From a virus, in IMG/VR virus record IMGVR_UViG_3300036851_000752, positions 1 through 28,944 of that record: 28,944 nucleotides of DNA; one strand, given 5' to 3'. This document shows, piece after piece, positions 13,686-21,131 of the stretch. Position numbers and translations under genes: made by a program. The notes beneath the pieces are model-generated. The model was not told where the DNA came from. It saw nothing but the letters and a program-made list of their open reading frames with translations, and did not search any database. Within the stretch, counting starts at the first letter, position 1. Each line of letters opens with the position of its first letter.

Positions 13686-14038
13686 AGCCCGTCGTCCGCG
13701 TCGTCGTCGTCGAGAACACCGACGGAGCCGTTCTCCAGCGTCGCCGCCAGTACGAGTACCCGGAGGACGTCGAGCGGGGCCTGGGGGCCTACGTCGATTC
13801 CCTGGACCTGCTGGGGGAGTGGAAGGACGCCTCGGCCGAGGCGATGGATGCCGAGATGCGTGGCCGCTACGAGCGGTGGGCCCAGGGCCTGCTGGAGGTC
13901 ACCGAGGCCGAGCCGGAGCCCGTCGACCCCCAGGCCATGGGCGACGTCCTCGACGCCACTGCTGCGACCCTCCAGCAGGCCCTGGATGCCATCGCCGCCA
14001 TCCGGCCTCCCGGGGAGCCGCAGCCTCAGGAGGAGTAA
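13682..14038 (+). CDS. small acidic helical protein
   Basis: GTG 13682, overlapping the remnant stop (GTGA), gives 118 residues; the frame is open further upstream only through HNH and remnant sequence. The N-terminus is a short strand (VRVVVVENTDGAVLQ), followed by an acidic helical body (QYEYPEDVERGLGAYVDSLDLLGEW) and a helix-rich end with a proline tail (RPPGEPQPQEE). No family is recognised. Originally it must have been translationally coupled to the tail-fibre-like gene; the remnant preserves the overlap, so its translation may now depend on ribosomes from the HNH gene or on direct initiation. Location between fibre-like genes suggests a virion or assembly role. Confidence 0.7.
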   Translation: MKPVVRVVVVENTDGAVLQRRRQYEYPEDVERGLGAYVDSLDLLGEWKDASAEAMDAEMRGRYERWAQGLLEVTEAEPEPVDPQAMGDVLDATAATLQQALDAIAAIRPPGEPQPQEE

Positions 14039-17000
14039 ATGGGGCGAGCGACCCCGAAGGGCACACGGCCGCCAGCCCGGGCAGCACGCCGCCCGACCTG
14101 GCACTACCCTCGGCCCGCCAAGCGGTGCCCCATCTCGATCCCCGAGGGCCAGTCGTTCCGCCACTGCACCTGCGGCCAGCTCAAGATCGGCACCCAGGCC
14201 GAGGTCGACCGCTGGTGGGGGTACCACCGCCGCGGCGAGGAGGCCCCGGCCCCGACCCGGGCCGACCGCTGGCGCGATGCCGTCGAGGCCGCGCCCGCCA
14301 AGGTCTCCTCGGCGCTGGGTGCCGTCCGCCGCCGGGCCCGGGGGGCAGCTCGCCGCGTCGCCGTGGCGCCGTCGTCGGTCCGGGCGGCGGTCGGCGAGGC
14401 GAGGGCCGTCGTGCGGCTCACGGCAGCCGTCACTCTGCTCGCCGTCGACGCGGCCCGCACCTCTTGGGGCACCGAAGACGAAGCTGAGGTCACCTGGCAC
14501 CAGGAGCTGCTGATCGCCCACCGACGGGGGCGGTGGTGGGTCTACACGGACCGGTGGGGACGCGAGGTCCGCCGGCTGCCGATCCTGACCGGCGCGGCGG
14601 CCATCGCCGCGGCCGGGTCGAACAACTGGAACACCAACGGCGCGTGGGTGGGAGGGGTGCAGCCCACGGCGGCCGACGACGTGACCATCCCGGCCGGCGC
14701 GGTGGTGACGATCCCCTCGGGCGTCACCGCCCTGTGCCGGTCGATCATCGTGGCCGCGGCGGGCACGATCGCGTTCGCGGCCACCTCGTCGAACCTCAAC
14801 GTGGGGGACGCCGGGGGTGGAGCGGCGACATTCTCCTCGGCCTCGACCGTCACCCTGACCGCCATCGGCACCATCAACTTCCTGGCCTCGACCGCGAGCA
14901 CGACCTACCAGCTCAGCACGGGCGGCAAGGTCATGCCCAACCTCACGGTCAACACGGCCAGCACGACCACCATCCAGTTCGCCGACGCGGTCACCGCCAC
15001 GGGGGCCACGGTCACGCTGACGGCGGGCAAGCTCGACACCAACGGGCAGTCGGTGTCGGCGTCGGTGTTCTCATCGACGAACTCGAACACCAGGACGCTG
15101 ACGCTTGGGGCCTCGTCGATGACGTTGAGCGGAACCGGCACTGTTTGGAATACCGGCACGATAACGAATCTGACGATGACATCGAACACGGCGACGATAA
15201 CATTCAGTGGTGCAGGTGTGGTGATAAGCGCCAGTTCCTTGAATTTCAACGGCGCTAGCATCGTGTTGTCGGGCTCAGGCTCTGCGTCCATCGGGGGTCA
15301 AACGATGGCGGCCTTGACCCGAACGGGGACGCCGGCCAAGACCGATTCTCTAATAACCACTGGAACTCCCACGGTCACCGGGACTCTAACCCTCAACAGC
15401 AACAGCGACGTGAACCGGCTACTCGTCCAGTCGAACGTGGTCGGCACCGTCCGCACCATCACCGCTGCTGCGCTGGTGGCCACGAATACCGTCGACTTCA
15501 TGGACATCACCGGGGCCGGGGCCGCGACGTGGACGACCGCCGCGTCCGGGGCCACCGCTTTTGGCGATGCCGGGGGCAACAGCGGGATCACGTTCACGGC
15601 CGCGGTCACCCGCTACGCCGTGGTGGCCGGGAACTGGTCGAGCACCGCTACGTGGGCCACGACCTCGGGCGGCGCGGGCGGGGCCTCGGTGCCGTTGCCT
15701 CAGGACAACGTGTTCCTCGACGCCAACAGCGCGGCGGGGACCTACACGGCCGACATGCCCCGCATCGGCAAGAACGTCGACTGCACGGCGTTCACGCGAA
15801 CTCTGGCCTTCTCGTCACTTGCTACGACCGTGTTCGGGTCGCTAACCCTCTCGTCGGGCATGACTGTCACCGGCACCCAAGGGACGACCTTCGCCGGACG
15901 CGGGTCCCACACCATGACCTTCGCAGGCAAGACGCTGGGCCAGTCCTGCACGCTCAACGGGCCGGGCGGTACCTACACCCTCCAGGACGCCGCCGCCACC
16001 ACGGGGGCGAGCGGGTTCATCCTCGTCAACGGAACCTTCAACACGAACGGCCAGAGCGTCACCTCTCCGGTGATGTCGATGTCTGCGGGGACAAAGACGC
16101 TCACCACCGGCAGCACCACATGGTCCCTCACCTCCACGTCCACAGTGAACATCTGGACGGCGACCACGGCCACCACGACGATCAACGCCAGCTCCGCCAC
16201 GCTGGTCATCGCCAACGCGAGCGCGAACACCCGCACGTTCATCGGCGCCGGCCACACCTACGGCACCTTGACCTACACCGTGGCCGGCTCGACGGGGGCG
16301 CTCGTCCTCACCGGGGCCAACACGTTCAGCACGATCAATGTCGGGTCGGGCCGCACCCTGACGCTCCCGTCGAGCACCACGACCACGGTGACAAACTGGA
16401 ACGTCAACGGTGTGGCAGGCAGTCTCACCACGCTCAACTCCTCCACGCCTGGCACGGCGGCCACGCTTTCGTCCCCGAGCGGGATCATCCGCAGCGACTA
16501 CCTGTCGATCAGGGACTCGAACGCGACGGGCGGGGCGGCTTGGCACGCGGGCAACAACTCCACCGACGTGAGCGGGAACACCGGGTGGATTTTCGCCGCG
16601 CCGACGATCACGGGCACCGCGTCTGCGGCGCTCGGTGGACTTGGCGCCACCGCCGCGGCCACGCCGACGATCGCCGCCCTGGGGGCCGCCACGCTCGGGG
16701 CGCTCAGCAGCACAGCGTCGGCGACGCCCGAGGTCGCCGCCACTGCCACCTCGCCCCTGGGTGGCCTGACAGCGACGGCGGCGGGCACCCTCATGGTTAT
16801 AGGGTCGGCCACGGCGAACCTCGGCAGCCTGACGGGGACAGCTGCCGGCACCCCGACTGTCTACGCCACGCTCACGGCGCCGCTTGGTCCTCTCATGGCC
16901 GCGGCGGCCGGAACGGTCGGCATCCCAGCCACCGCGTCTGCGGCGCTCGGTGGACTTGGCGCCACCGCCGCCGGTTCGGTGTCGGTCACCGGCACCGCGA

Positions 17001-17149
17001 CAGCGCCCCTCGGGCAACTCAGTGCCTCCGCCACCGCGACTGTCTCGGTGGTGGGCTGTGCCACGATGAGGGTGTCGCTGGAGGAGGCCACGATGAGGGT
17101 GTCGCTGGAGGAGGCCACGATGAGGGTGTCGCTGGAGGGCTGCGGCTGA
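14039..17149 (+). CDS. large repetitive fibre protein, probable receptor-binding or appendage protein
   Basis: ATG 14039 with GGAG upstream gives 1036 residues. Residues 1-180 are basic and helical, with a CTCG motif, and probably anchor it to the virion. Two similar beta domains follow, one at NNWNTNGAWVGGVQPTAADDV and the other at AGNWSSTATWATTSGG...PLPQDNVF; both have the W...W...P...D-V pattern of G8-like or parallel beta-helix proteins. Long Ser/Thr/Asn-rich strands with TNGQSV repeats come next, typical of a beta-solenoid. The C-terminus holds seven exact-length 21-residue repeats (ALGGL-type) and then three nine-residue repeats ATMRVSLEE. A tail fibre, capsid appendage or surface-binding role is inferred from this build. 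Confidence 0.75.
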   Translation: MGRATPKGTRPPARAARRPTWHYPRPAKRCPISIPEGQSFRHCTCGQLKIGTQAEVDRWWGYHRRGEEAPAPTRADRWRDAVEAAPAKVSSALGAVRRRARGAARRVAVAPSSVRAAVGEARAVVRLTAAVTLLAVDAARTSWGTEDEAEVTWHQELLIAHRRGRWWVYTDRWGREVRRLPILTGAAAIAAAGSNNWNTNGAWVGGVQPTAADDVTIPAGAVVTIPSGVTALCRSIIVAAAGTIAFAATSSNLNVGDAGGGAATFSSASTVTLTAIGTINFLASTASTTYQLSTGGKVMPNLTVNTASTTTIQFADAVTATGATVTLTAGKLDTNGQSVSASVFSSTNSNTRTLTLGASSMTLSGTGTVWNTGTITNLTMTSNTATITFSGAGVVISASSLNFNGASIVLSGSGSASIGGQTMAALTRTGTPAKTDSLITTGTPTVTGTLTLNSNSDVNRLLVQSNVVGTVRTITAAALVATNTVDFMDITGAGAATWTTAASGATAFGDAGGNSGITFTAAVTRYAVVAGNWSSTATWATTSGGAGGASVPLPQDNVFLDANSAAGTYTADMPRIGKNVDCTAFTRTLAFSSLATTVFGSLTLSSGMTVTGTQGTTFAGRGSHTMTFAGKTLGQSCTLNGPGGTYTLQDAAATTGASGFILVNGTFNTNGQSVTSPVMSMSAGTKTLTTGSTTWSLTSTSTVNIWTATTATTTINASSATLVIANASANTRTFIGAGHTYGTLTYTVAGSTGALVLTGANTFSTINVGSGRTLTLPSSTTTTVTNWNVNGVAGSLTTLNSSTPGTAATLSSPSGIIRSDYLSIRDSNATGGAAWHAGNNSTDVSGNTGWIFAAPTITGTASAALGGLGATAAATPTIAALGAATLGALSSTASATPEVAATATSPLGGLTATAAGTLMVIGSATANLGSLTGTAAGTPTVYATLTAPLGPLMAAAAGTVGIPATASAALGGLGATAAGSVSVTGTATAPLGQLSASATATVSVVGCATMRVSLEEATMRVSLEEATMRVSLEGCG
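16616..17056 (+). repeat. seven 63-base repeats in the fibre gene
   Basis: Exactly seven units of 21 codons, each of the form TA-x-APLGGL-x-ATAAGT-x-x-V-x-A. Most units differ at DNA level, but units one and six share 42 identical bases (16615-16656 and 16930-16971), which suggests recent copying or recombination between them. Confidence 0.85.
17060..17140 (+). repeat. three 27-base tandem repeats at the end of the fibre gene
   Basis: Units start at 17060, 17087 and 17114 and encode ATMRVSLEE twice and ATMRVSLEG once. The first two are identical at DNA level; the last differs only near its end. Each junction reads GGAGGAGGCCACGATG, which is a ribosome-binding site followed by a start codon in the same frame. 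Confidence 0.9.
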
Positions 17150-17427
17150 TGTCGGTGCGTGTCAGGGCCACCGCGAGCTTCGATGTCGAGGGCGTCGCCA
17201 CCGATCCCACCACTGTCGTCTTCACGACAGTGGTGCCGGGCGGTGAGCGCACCACCTACACCTTCGGTGTCGATTCGGAAGTGAGCCACCTCGGCGTCGG
17301 GTCGTTCCGGCTGACCCTTGTTCTCCACGAGGCGGGGATGTGGGGCTTCCACTGCCAGGGGACGGGCGCAGCCGAGGCCGAAGCCGAGGGATGGGCGCGC
17401 GTCGAACGCTCACGGGTCCTGGCTTGA
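17149..17427 (+). CDS. small beta-sandwich-like virion protein
   Basis: ATG 17149 overlaps the fibre stop (TGATG) and follows GGAGGG, giving 92 residues. The sequence alternates strands: VRVRATASFDVEGVA, TTVVFTTVVPGGERTTYTFG, VGSFRLTLVLHEAG and MWGFHCQGTGAAEAEAEGW. This is the profile of an immunoglobulin-like or fibronectin-like small phage protein; a closely similar pattern (GxYRxDFxPxxxGxWxYR...G) occurs in small actinophage proteins located beside fibre or tail genes. A virion role is likely, but no precise family is claimed. It is the last gene before the second copy of the 62-base leader. Confidence 0.7.
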   Translation: MSVRVRATASFDVEGVATDPTTVVFTTVVPGGERTTYTFGVDSEVSHLGVGSFRLTLVLHEAGMWGFHCQGTGAAEAEAEGWARVERSRVLA

Positions 17428-17453
17428 TGCACGTCCTCGCGCCGATGAGCGGG

Positions 17454-17459
17454 TAGTCT
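17454..17459 (+). promoter_or_regulatory. possible -10 box (TAGTCT) for the tail-protein transcript
   Basis: TAGTCT lies six bases before the second 62-base repeat, mirroring TACACT before the capsid copy. A TTGATG at 17424-17429 is too far upstream (24-base spacer) for a normal -35 box. Confidence 0.45.
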
Positions 17460-17465
17460 TTCCCA

Positions 17466-17527
17466 CGACAGGTCTGAGCGTCCCGCCATAGTCGGGCCGT
17501 CCGCGAGCGCCAAGCGCCTCGCTCCTC
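17466..17527 (+). promoter_or_regulatory. 62-base leader repeat upstream of the probable major tail gene
   Basis: Second exact copy of 8470-8531, in a 135-base noncoding gap. After the repeat the two leaders diverge, but each may form a further hairpin close to its ribosome site: here CCTGG and CCAGG flank TGACCGAAC just before AGGAGG (17549-17554). Confidence 0.75.
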
Positions 17528-17562
17528 CGGGCCCTGGTGACCGAACCCAGGAGGACATAGCG

Positions 17563-18210
17563 ATGCCCGAGCAGAGTTGTTTGCCTCAAGTCCAGGCGTG
17601 CAGACTCCGTGTGGCGCTTCTCGAGCCGGATGGCGTCCCGTCGCCGGGTTCGAGCAACCTCTACGTCAGCACCGCGCTGACGACGTTGACCCTCACGCCC
17701 GTCTACGAGGAGGGCGACGAGATCACGGAGAAGAACGCCTGCGGCGAGGTGTGCGTCAACTACAAGAGCCCACCGTCGCTCAAGCGGGTCGACATCGCCC
17801 TGGCCATCTGCACGCCTGACCCGTTCCTGCACGCCATCCTCGTCGACAGCTCCGTGCTCCTGACCGACGGCGACCGCCGTGGTTGGGCCGTCCCGCCCAT
17901 CGGCGTAGTCACGGGCGACGGCGTGTCCATCGAGCTGTGGGCCAAGCGCATCAACGACGGCGACCTCGACGTCGACAGCCCGTACGCCTGGTGGGTGCTG
18001 CCGAAGGTCAAGAACATCCGCATCGGCGAGCGCGCGTTCAGCAACAGCGCGCTGGCATCTCCGTTCGTGGCCGAGGCATACGAGAACTCGAACTGGTTCG
18101 ACGGCCCGCTCAACGACTGGCCGGTCGCCAGCGACCGGGCCGTGCAGTGGTTCCCGACGGACTCGATGCCCGACGCTGAGTGTGCGTACGCCACGCTTGC
18201 CGCCTCATGA
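17563..18210 (+). CDS. probable major tail (tube) protein
   Basis: ATG 17563 with AGGAGG eight bases upstream gives 215 residues. The N-terminal half has the pattern CRLRVALLEPDGVPSPGSS, YVSTALTTLTLTPVYEEGDE and ITEKNACGEVCVNYKSPPSLK followed by IALAICTPDPFLHAIL. This corresponds to actinophage major tail proteins, which have EEGEEI-x-x-K-x-ANGE-x-C-V and then a CxxDP motif. The C-terminus is rich in aromatic residues (NSNWFDGPLNDWPV). The assignment is by remembered family pattern; its place before the head-tail adaptor is unusual, since a tube gene usually lies next to the chaperones. The shared 62-base leader with the capsid gene fits a very abundant virion protein. Confidence 0.65.
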   Translation: MPEQSCLPQVQACRLRVALLEPDGVPSPGSSNLYVSTALTTLTLTPVYEEGDEITEKNACGEVCVNYKSPPSLKRVDIALAICTPDPFLHAILVDSSVLLTDGDRRGWAVPPIGVVTGDGVSIELWAKRINDGDLDVDSPYAWWVLPKVKNIRIGERAFSNSALASPFVAEAYENSNWFDGPLNDWPVASDRAVQWFPTDSMPDAECAYATLAAS

Positions 18211-18219
18211 TGCTCTAGG

Positions 18220-18233
18220 CCACTAGCCACTAG
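18220..18233 (+). repeat. tandem CCACTAG pair
   Basis: CCACTAG occurs twice in direct succession in the 62-base gap between the tail gene and the adaptor gene, 26 bases upstream of the TACGCT box. TAG-rich sequence stands out in this GC-rich window. A protein-binding site is possible. Confidence 0.5.
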
Positions 18234-18259
18234 TCCCCGACCGGCGCAGGACCGAGGTC

Positions 18260-18265
18260 TACGCT
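18260..18265 (+). promoter_or_regulatory. TACGCT box of a probable leaderless promoter
   Basis: TACGCT ends seven bases before the ATG at 18273, the spacing typical of actinobacterial leaderless transcripts. CCGACC (18237-18242) lies 17 bases upstream as a weak -35 candidate. No Shine-Dalgarno sequence precedes this start, which supports leaderless translation. Confidence 0.5.
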
Positions 18266-18272
18266 CCCAGCC

Positions 18273-19016
18273 ATGCCCCTCGCCGGCGAGACCTGCGCAC
18301 CCTGGGCGACAGACGCGGACCTGTGCAGCCCGTGCGACCTCTATGAGCTGGACGCGGTCGACATCGACGACGCGCTCCAGATGGCGACCGACGTCCTGTT
18401 CAACTTCACCGGGCGCCGGTGGCCGGGTGTGTGCGAGGAGACGGTGCGCCCATGTCGGACCGAGCGGTGCGGGTGCCAGGAGACGTGCGGCTGCGGGTGG
18501 CTGTCGGAGGTGCACCTGCCTGGCTACCCCGTCGTCGAGGTCACCGAGGTGCTGGTCGACGGCGACGTTGTACCGGAGAGCGAGTACCGCGTCGACGACG
18601 CCCGCTACCTCGTCGGGCTGACCAAGGCCGACGGCACCCTGCGCCGGTGGCCGTCCTGCCAGCGGCTCGAGCGCGCCGACAGCGAGGACCGCACCTTCTC
18701 GGTGACCTACTCGTGGGGCCTCGACCCGCCGGTGGGCGGCATCCGGTCGGCCGCCTCCCTGGCGTGCCAGCTCCTCATGGCCTGCCAGCCTGAGGCCATC
18801 AAGGACGGCCGCTGCCGGCTCCCCAAGCGCGTCACGACCATCACGCGCCAGGGCATCACCCTCGCCATCCTCGACCCTCTCTCGCTGTTCAGGGAGGGCC
18901 TGACCGGGCTGGCCGAGGTCGACCTGTGGGTCGCCTCGGTGCGTGCGGGCGACAGCCGGCGAGGGGCCACGGTCGTTGACCCGCTGCGCCACCGCTCGGT
19001 CCGCCGACCGGGCTGA
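18273..19016 (+). CDS. head-tail adaptor protein
   Basis: ATG 18273 gives 247 residues. The early helical segment YELDAVDIDDALQMATDVLFNFTGRRWPGVC matches actinophage head-to-tail adaptors (connector proteins of the gp6/gp15 kind, which bind the portal ring). A Cys-rich insertion CRTERCGCQETCGCGW follows, then LSEVHLPGYPVVEVTEVLVDGDVV, a strand pattern also typical of this family. The C-terminal half is helical (RSAASLACQLLMACQPE, LPKRVTTITRQGITLAILDPL). The product would form the ring between portal and neck proteins. The start lacks a ribosome site and fits leaderless translation from TACGCT at 18260. Confidence 0.8.
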   Translation: MPLAGETCAPWATDADLCSPCDLYELDAVDIDDALQMATDVLFNFTGRRWPGVCEETVRPCRTERCGCQETCGCGWLSEVHLPGYPVVEVTEVLVDGDVVPESEYRVDDARYLVGLTKADGTLRRWPSCQRLERADSEDRTFSVTYSWGLDPPVGGIRSAASLACQLLMACQPEAIKDGRCRLPKRVTTITRQGITLAILDPLSLFREGLTGLAEVDLWVASVRAGDSRRGATVVDPLRHRSVRRPG

Positions 19017-19025
19017 CGCCGCCTG

Positions 19026-19031
19026 TACGTT
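19026..19031 (+). promoter_or_regulatory. TACGTT box of a probable leaderless promoter
   Basis: TACGTT ends six bases before the GTG at 19038, again without a Shine-Dalgarno sequence. CCGACC (19004-19009) is spaced 16 bases upstream, as before the neighbouring gene at 18273. This may be the promoter of the whole glycan cluster. Confidence 0.5.
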
Positions 19032-19037
19032 CTCGGT

Positions 19038-21131
19038 GTGACCACCGCTCACACCGTCCTGCAGATCGGGAACTTTTCGAGGCCCTTCTGTACCGAGGTC
19101 CACCTGAAGGCCAGCTTGGAGGAGCTGGGCCACACAGTGGTGCCCCTACAGGAGAACGCGCTGGACTTCGCCACCGTGCCGGGCCTGGCCCGCCAGCACG
19201 GGGCGGCCATGCTGCTGTGGACCCGCACCTGGGACGTGGACCGCGCCCCCGCTCTGGCTGCCCTGGCCGCCCTGCGTGCCCAGGGCGTGGTGACGGTGGC
19301 GTACCACCTGGACCGGTGGCTGGGGCTGGACCGGGAGTACCAGCTGGACAGCGAGCCCTTCTTCCGGGTCGACCACGTGTTCACCGCGGATGGCACCGAC
19401 CCCGAAGCGTGGGAGCGGCGAGGCATCCGGCATCATTGGTCGCCGCCGGGGGTGCTGGGAGCGGAGGCCCGGCGTGCGCCACAGGCCGCCCCACGGTCGC
19501 GCCAGCGGCGCCATGACGTCATCTTCGTGGGCAGCCACCCCTACCCCCACAAGGAGTGGGCGCCGGTGCGGGGGGCGCTCATCGACGGGTTCGCGGCCCA
19601 CTTCGGCCGGCGGTTCGCGGTGTGGCCCAACGGGCGCCGATCCATCCGGGGTCGGCACCTTGCCGCGCTGTACCAGTCGGCCAAGGTGGTGCTGGGCGAT
19701 AGCTGCCTGGTGCCGCCGGTGAGAAGATATTGGTGCGTCGATGAGCAGACGGAGATGCTGACCCGGCGGGGGTGGCTGTGCCACGACCAGGTGGCTGTCG
19801 GGGACATGGCCTACGCCATGGACCCAGAGACGGGCCTGGCACGGTGGTCGCCCGTCCAAGCTGTGAACGTGTACGACCGCGAGCCCCGGCCGATGCTGTC
19901 CATGGAGAGCCGGGGCCACTCGTCCCTGACGACCCTCGACCATCGGTGGCTGGTCGAGTCGGCCCGCAATGTGGCGGTCAACCCGAACCCCACGGATCGC
20001 TGCCCTGAGTGCGGCTTCATGACCCGAGCACCGGGGAGCCCGCGGGCTATCTCGATCCACCGGGCGCACGCCCACGGCGTTCATGTGCCGGCATCAGATC
20101 GGAGGGCCGGGCCCCGAGCCCGCCACTTCCGCACCTCGCGCGAGATCGGGCAGAACGACCGCATCCCGGTGGCCGCCCCATGCCAGACGCTGCCGACCGA
20201 GCCCAAGTACTCGGACGCGCTGGTGGAGCTGATCGCATGGGTGTGGACGAAGGGCAGCTGGGTCAAGAGCGTTGGGCGCTACACGTCGATCACGCAGAGC
20301 CATCGGGTCAACGGCGCCTATGTGGCGCGCATCCGGTTGTGCCTCACTTCGCTGTTCGGCCCTCCCGCCCGAGGCCGCCGTCCAACGCCGGGATGGCACG
20401 AAGCAATCAGTGAGGACCGGGGCATGACGTGGTTCCGGGTCAACGCGCCTGCCGGGCGTCTGCTCGCTCAGATGGCGCCTGACCACACGGTGCCCTCCGA
20501 GTTCATAGCCGAGCTGACGACGGCCCAGCTTAGGCTGTTCGTCGAGACATCCATTGACGCCGACGGCTGCCGTAAGACCTCCACAAAGGGCGGGTCGGCC
20601 TCTACCGGCGTGACCCTGGCGCAGAAGGACCCGGTGCGGCTCGACGCATTCGAGATGGCGTGCGCGCTGCTGGGCATAGCGACCTCTCGGTCGAAGGCAG
20701 AGGGCTGCTGGCTGGTCCACGTGAAGATCCGCACCTTCACTGCGCCGATGCGCAGCGACCTGCCGCTGGCTCGACGAGAGGTGGTGACCCACGACGGGAT
20801 CGTGTGGTGCCCCACGACGAGCGAGGGCACATGGCTGGCCCGGCGCAATGGGACGGTGTATTTCACCGGGAACAGCGATCGGATCCCGGAGACGCTGGGG
20901 CGGGGGGGATGCCTGATCCACCCCTACGTGGAGGGCATCGACGAGTGGTACCCCGAGCTGCCGACCTTCGCGGTGGGGCAGGTGGACGAGGCGATCGAGG
21001 TGGCCGAAAAGCTGCTGGCCGACGACGCCTACCGCCGTGACCTGACGACGCGGCAGCGGGAGCTGGTGCTGGGGCGGGACACCTACACCCACCGCATGCA
21101 GACGATGCTGCAGACGGTGGGGCTGGCATGA
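19038..21131 (+). CDS. CgeB-like glycosyltransferase interrupted by an intein
   Basis: GTG 19038 gives 697 residues; without the 380-residue intein the enzyme is 317 residues. The N-extein starts with a Rossmann-type unit (VLQIGNFSRPFCTEVHLKASLEELGHTVV), followed by LLWTRTWDVDRAP, VAYHLDRWLGL and VIFVGSHPYPHKEW, as in GT-B enzymes of the CgeB/DUF3880 type. Splicing restores VVLGDSCLVPPVRRYW-SDRIPETLGRGG, the nucleotide-sugar-binding end in which SxR-x-x-E-x-x-G-x-GG is conserved. It probably transfers a sugar to a virion protein or to DNA. The stop overlaps the methyltransferase start (ATGA), which begins a run of tightly coupled genes. Confidence 0.85.
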   Translation: MTTAHTVLQIGNFSRPFCTEVHLKASLEELGHTVVPLQENALDFATVPGLARQHGAAMLLWTRTWDVDRAPALAALAALRAQGVVTVAYHLDRWLGLDREYQLDSEPFFRVDHVFTADGTDPEAWERRGIRHHWSPPGVLGAEARRAPQAAPRSRQRRHDVIFVGSHPYPHKEWAPVRGALIDGFAAHFGRRFAVWPNGRRSIRGRHLAALYQSAKVVLGDSCLVPPVRRYWCVDEQTEMLTRRGWLCHDQVAVGDMAYAMDPETGLARWSPVQAVNVYDREPRPMLSMESRGHSSLTTLDHRWLVESARNVAVNPNPTDRCPECGFMTRAPGSPRAISIHRAHAHGVHVPASDRRAGPRARHFRTSREIGQNDRIPVAAPCQTLPTEPKYSDALVELIAWVWTKGSWVKSVGRYTSITQSHRVNGAYVARIRLCLTSLFGPPARGRRPTPGWHEAISEDRGMTWFRVNAPAGRLLAQMAPDHTVPSEFIAELTTAQLRLFVETSIDADGCRKTSTKGGSASTGVTLAQKDPVRLDAFEMACALLGIATSRSKAEGCWLVHVKIRTFTAPMRSDLPLARREVVTHDGIVWCPTTSEGTWLARRNGTVYFTGNSDRIPETLGRGGCLIHPYVEGIDEWYPELPTFAVGQVDEAIEVAEKLLADDAYRRDLTTRQRELVLGRDTYTHRMQTMLQTVGLA
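19734..20873 (+). mobile_element. intein with LAGLIDADG-like region and zinc-finger motif in the glycosyltransferase
   Basis: In-frame insert of 380 residues starting CVDEQTEMLTRRGW and ending NGTVYFTGN before Ser. Block A, block B (TTLDH, the T-x-x-H pattern) and block F (VWCPTTSEGTWLARRNG) are clear, so it is a class 1 intein. The penultimate residue is Gly instead of His, a variant known in some phage inteins. The endonuclease region has one good motif, LFVETSIDADG, and one degenerate motif, LIAWVWTKGSW, lacking the acidic residue. Cys322, Cys325, His341 and His344/346 form a C2H2-like finger in the insert. Joined exteins give an uninterrupted transferase. Confidence 0.9.

Noticed and set aside
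14533-17427. Long histidine/arginine-rich plus-strand frames overlapping the fibre gene
   Set aside because: Shadow frames; only the part from ATG 17149 onward has independent coding character and was kept.
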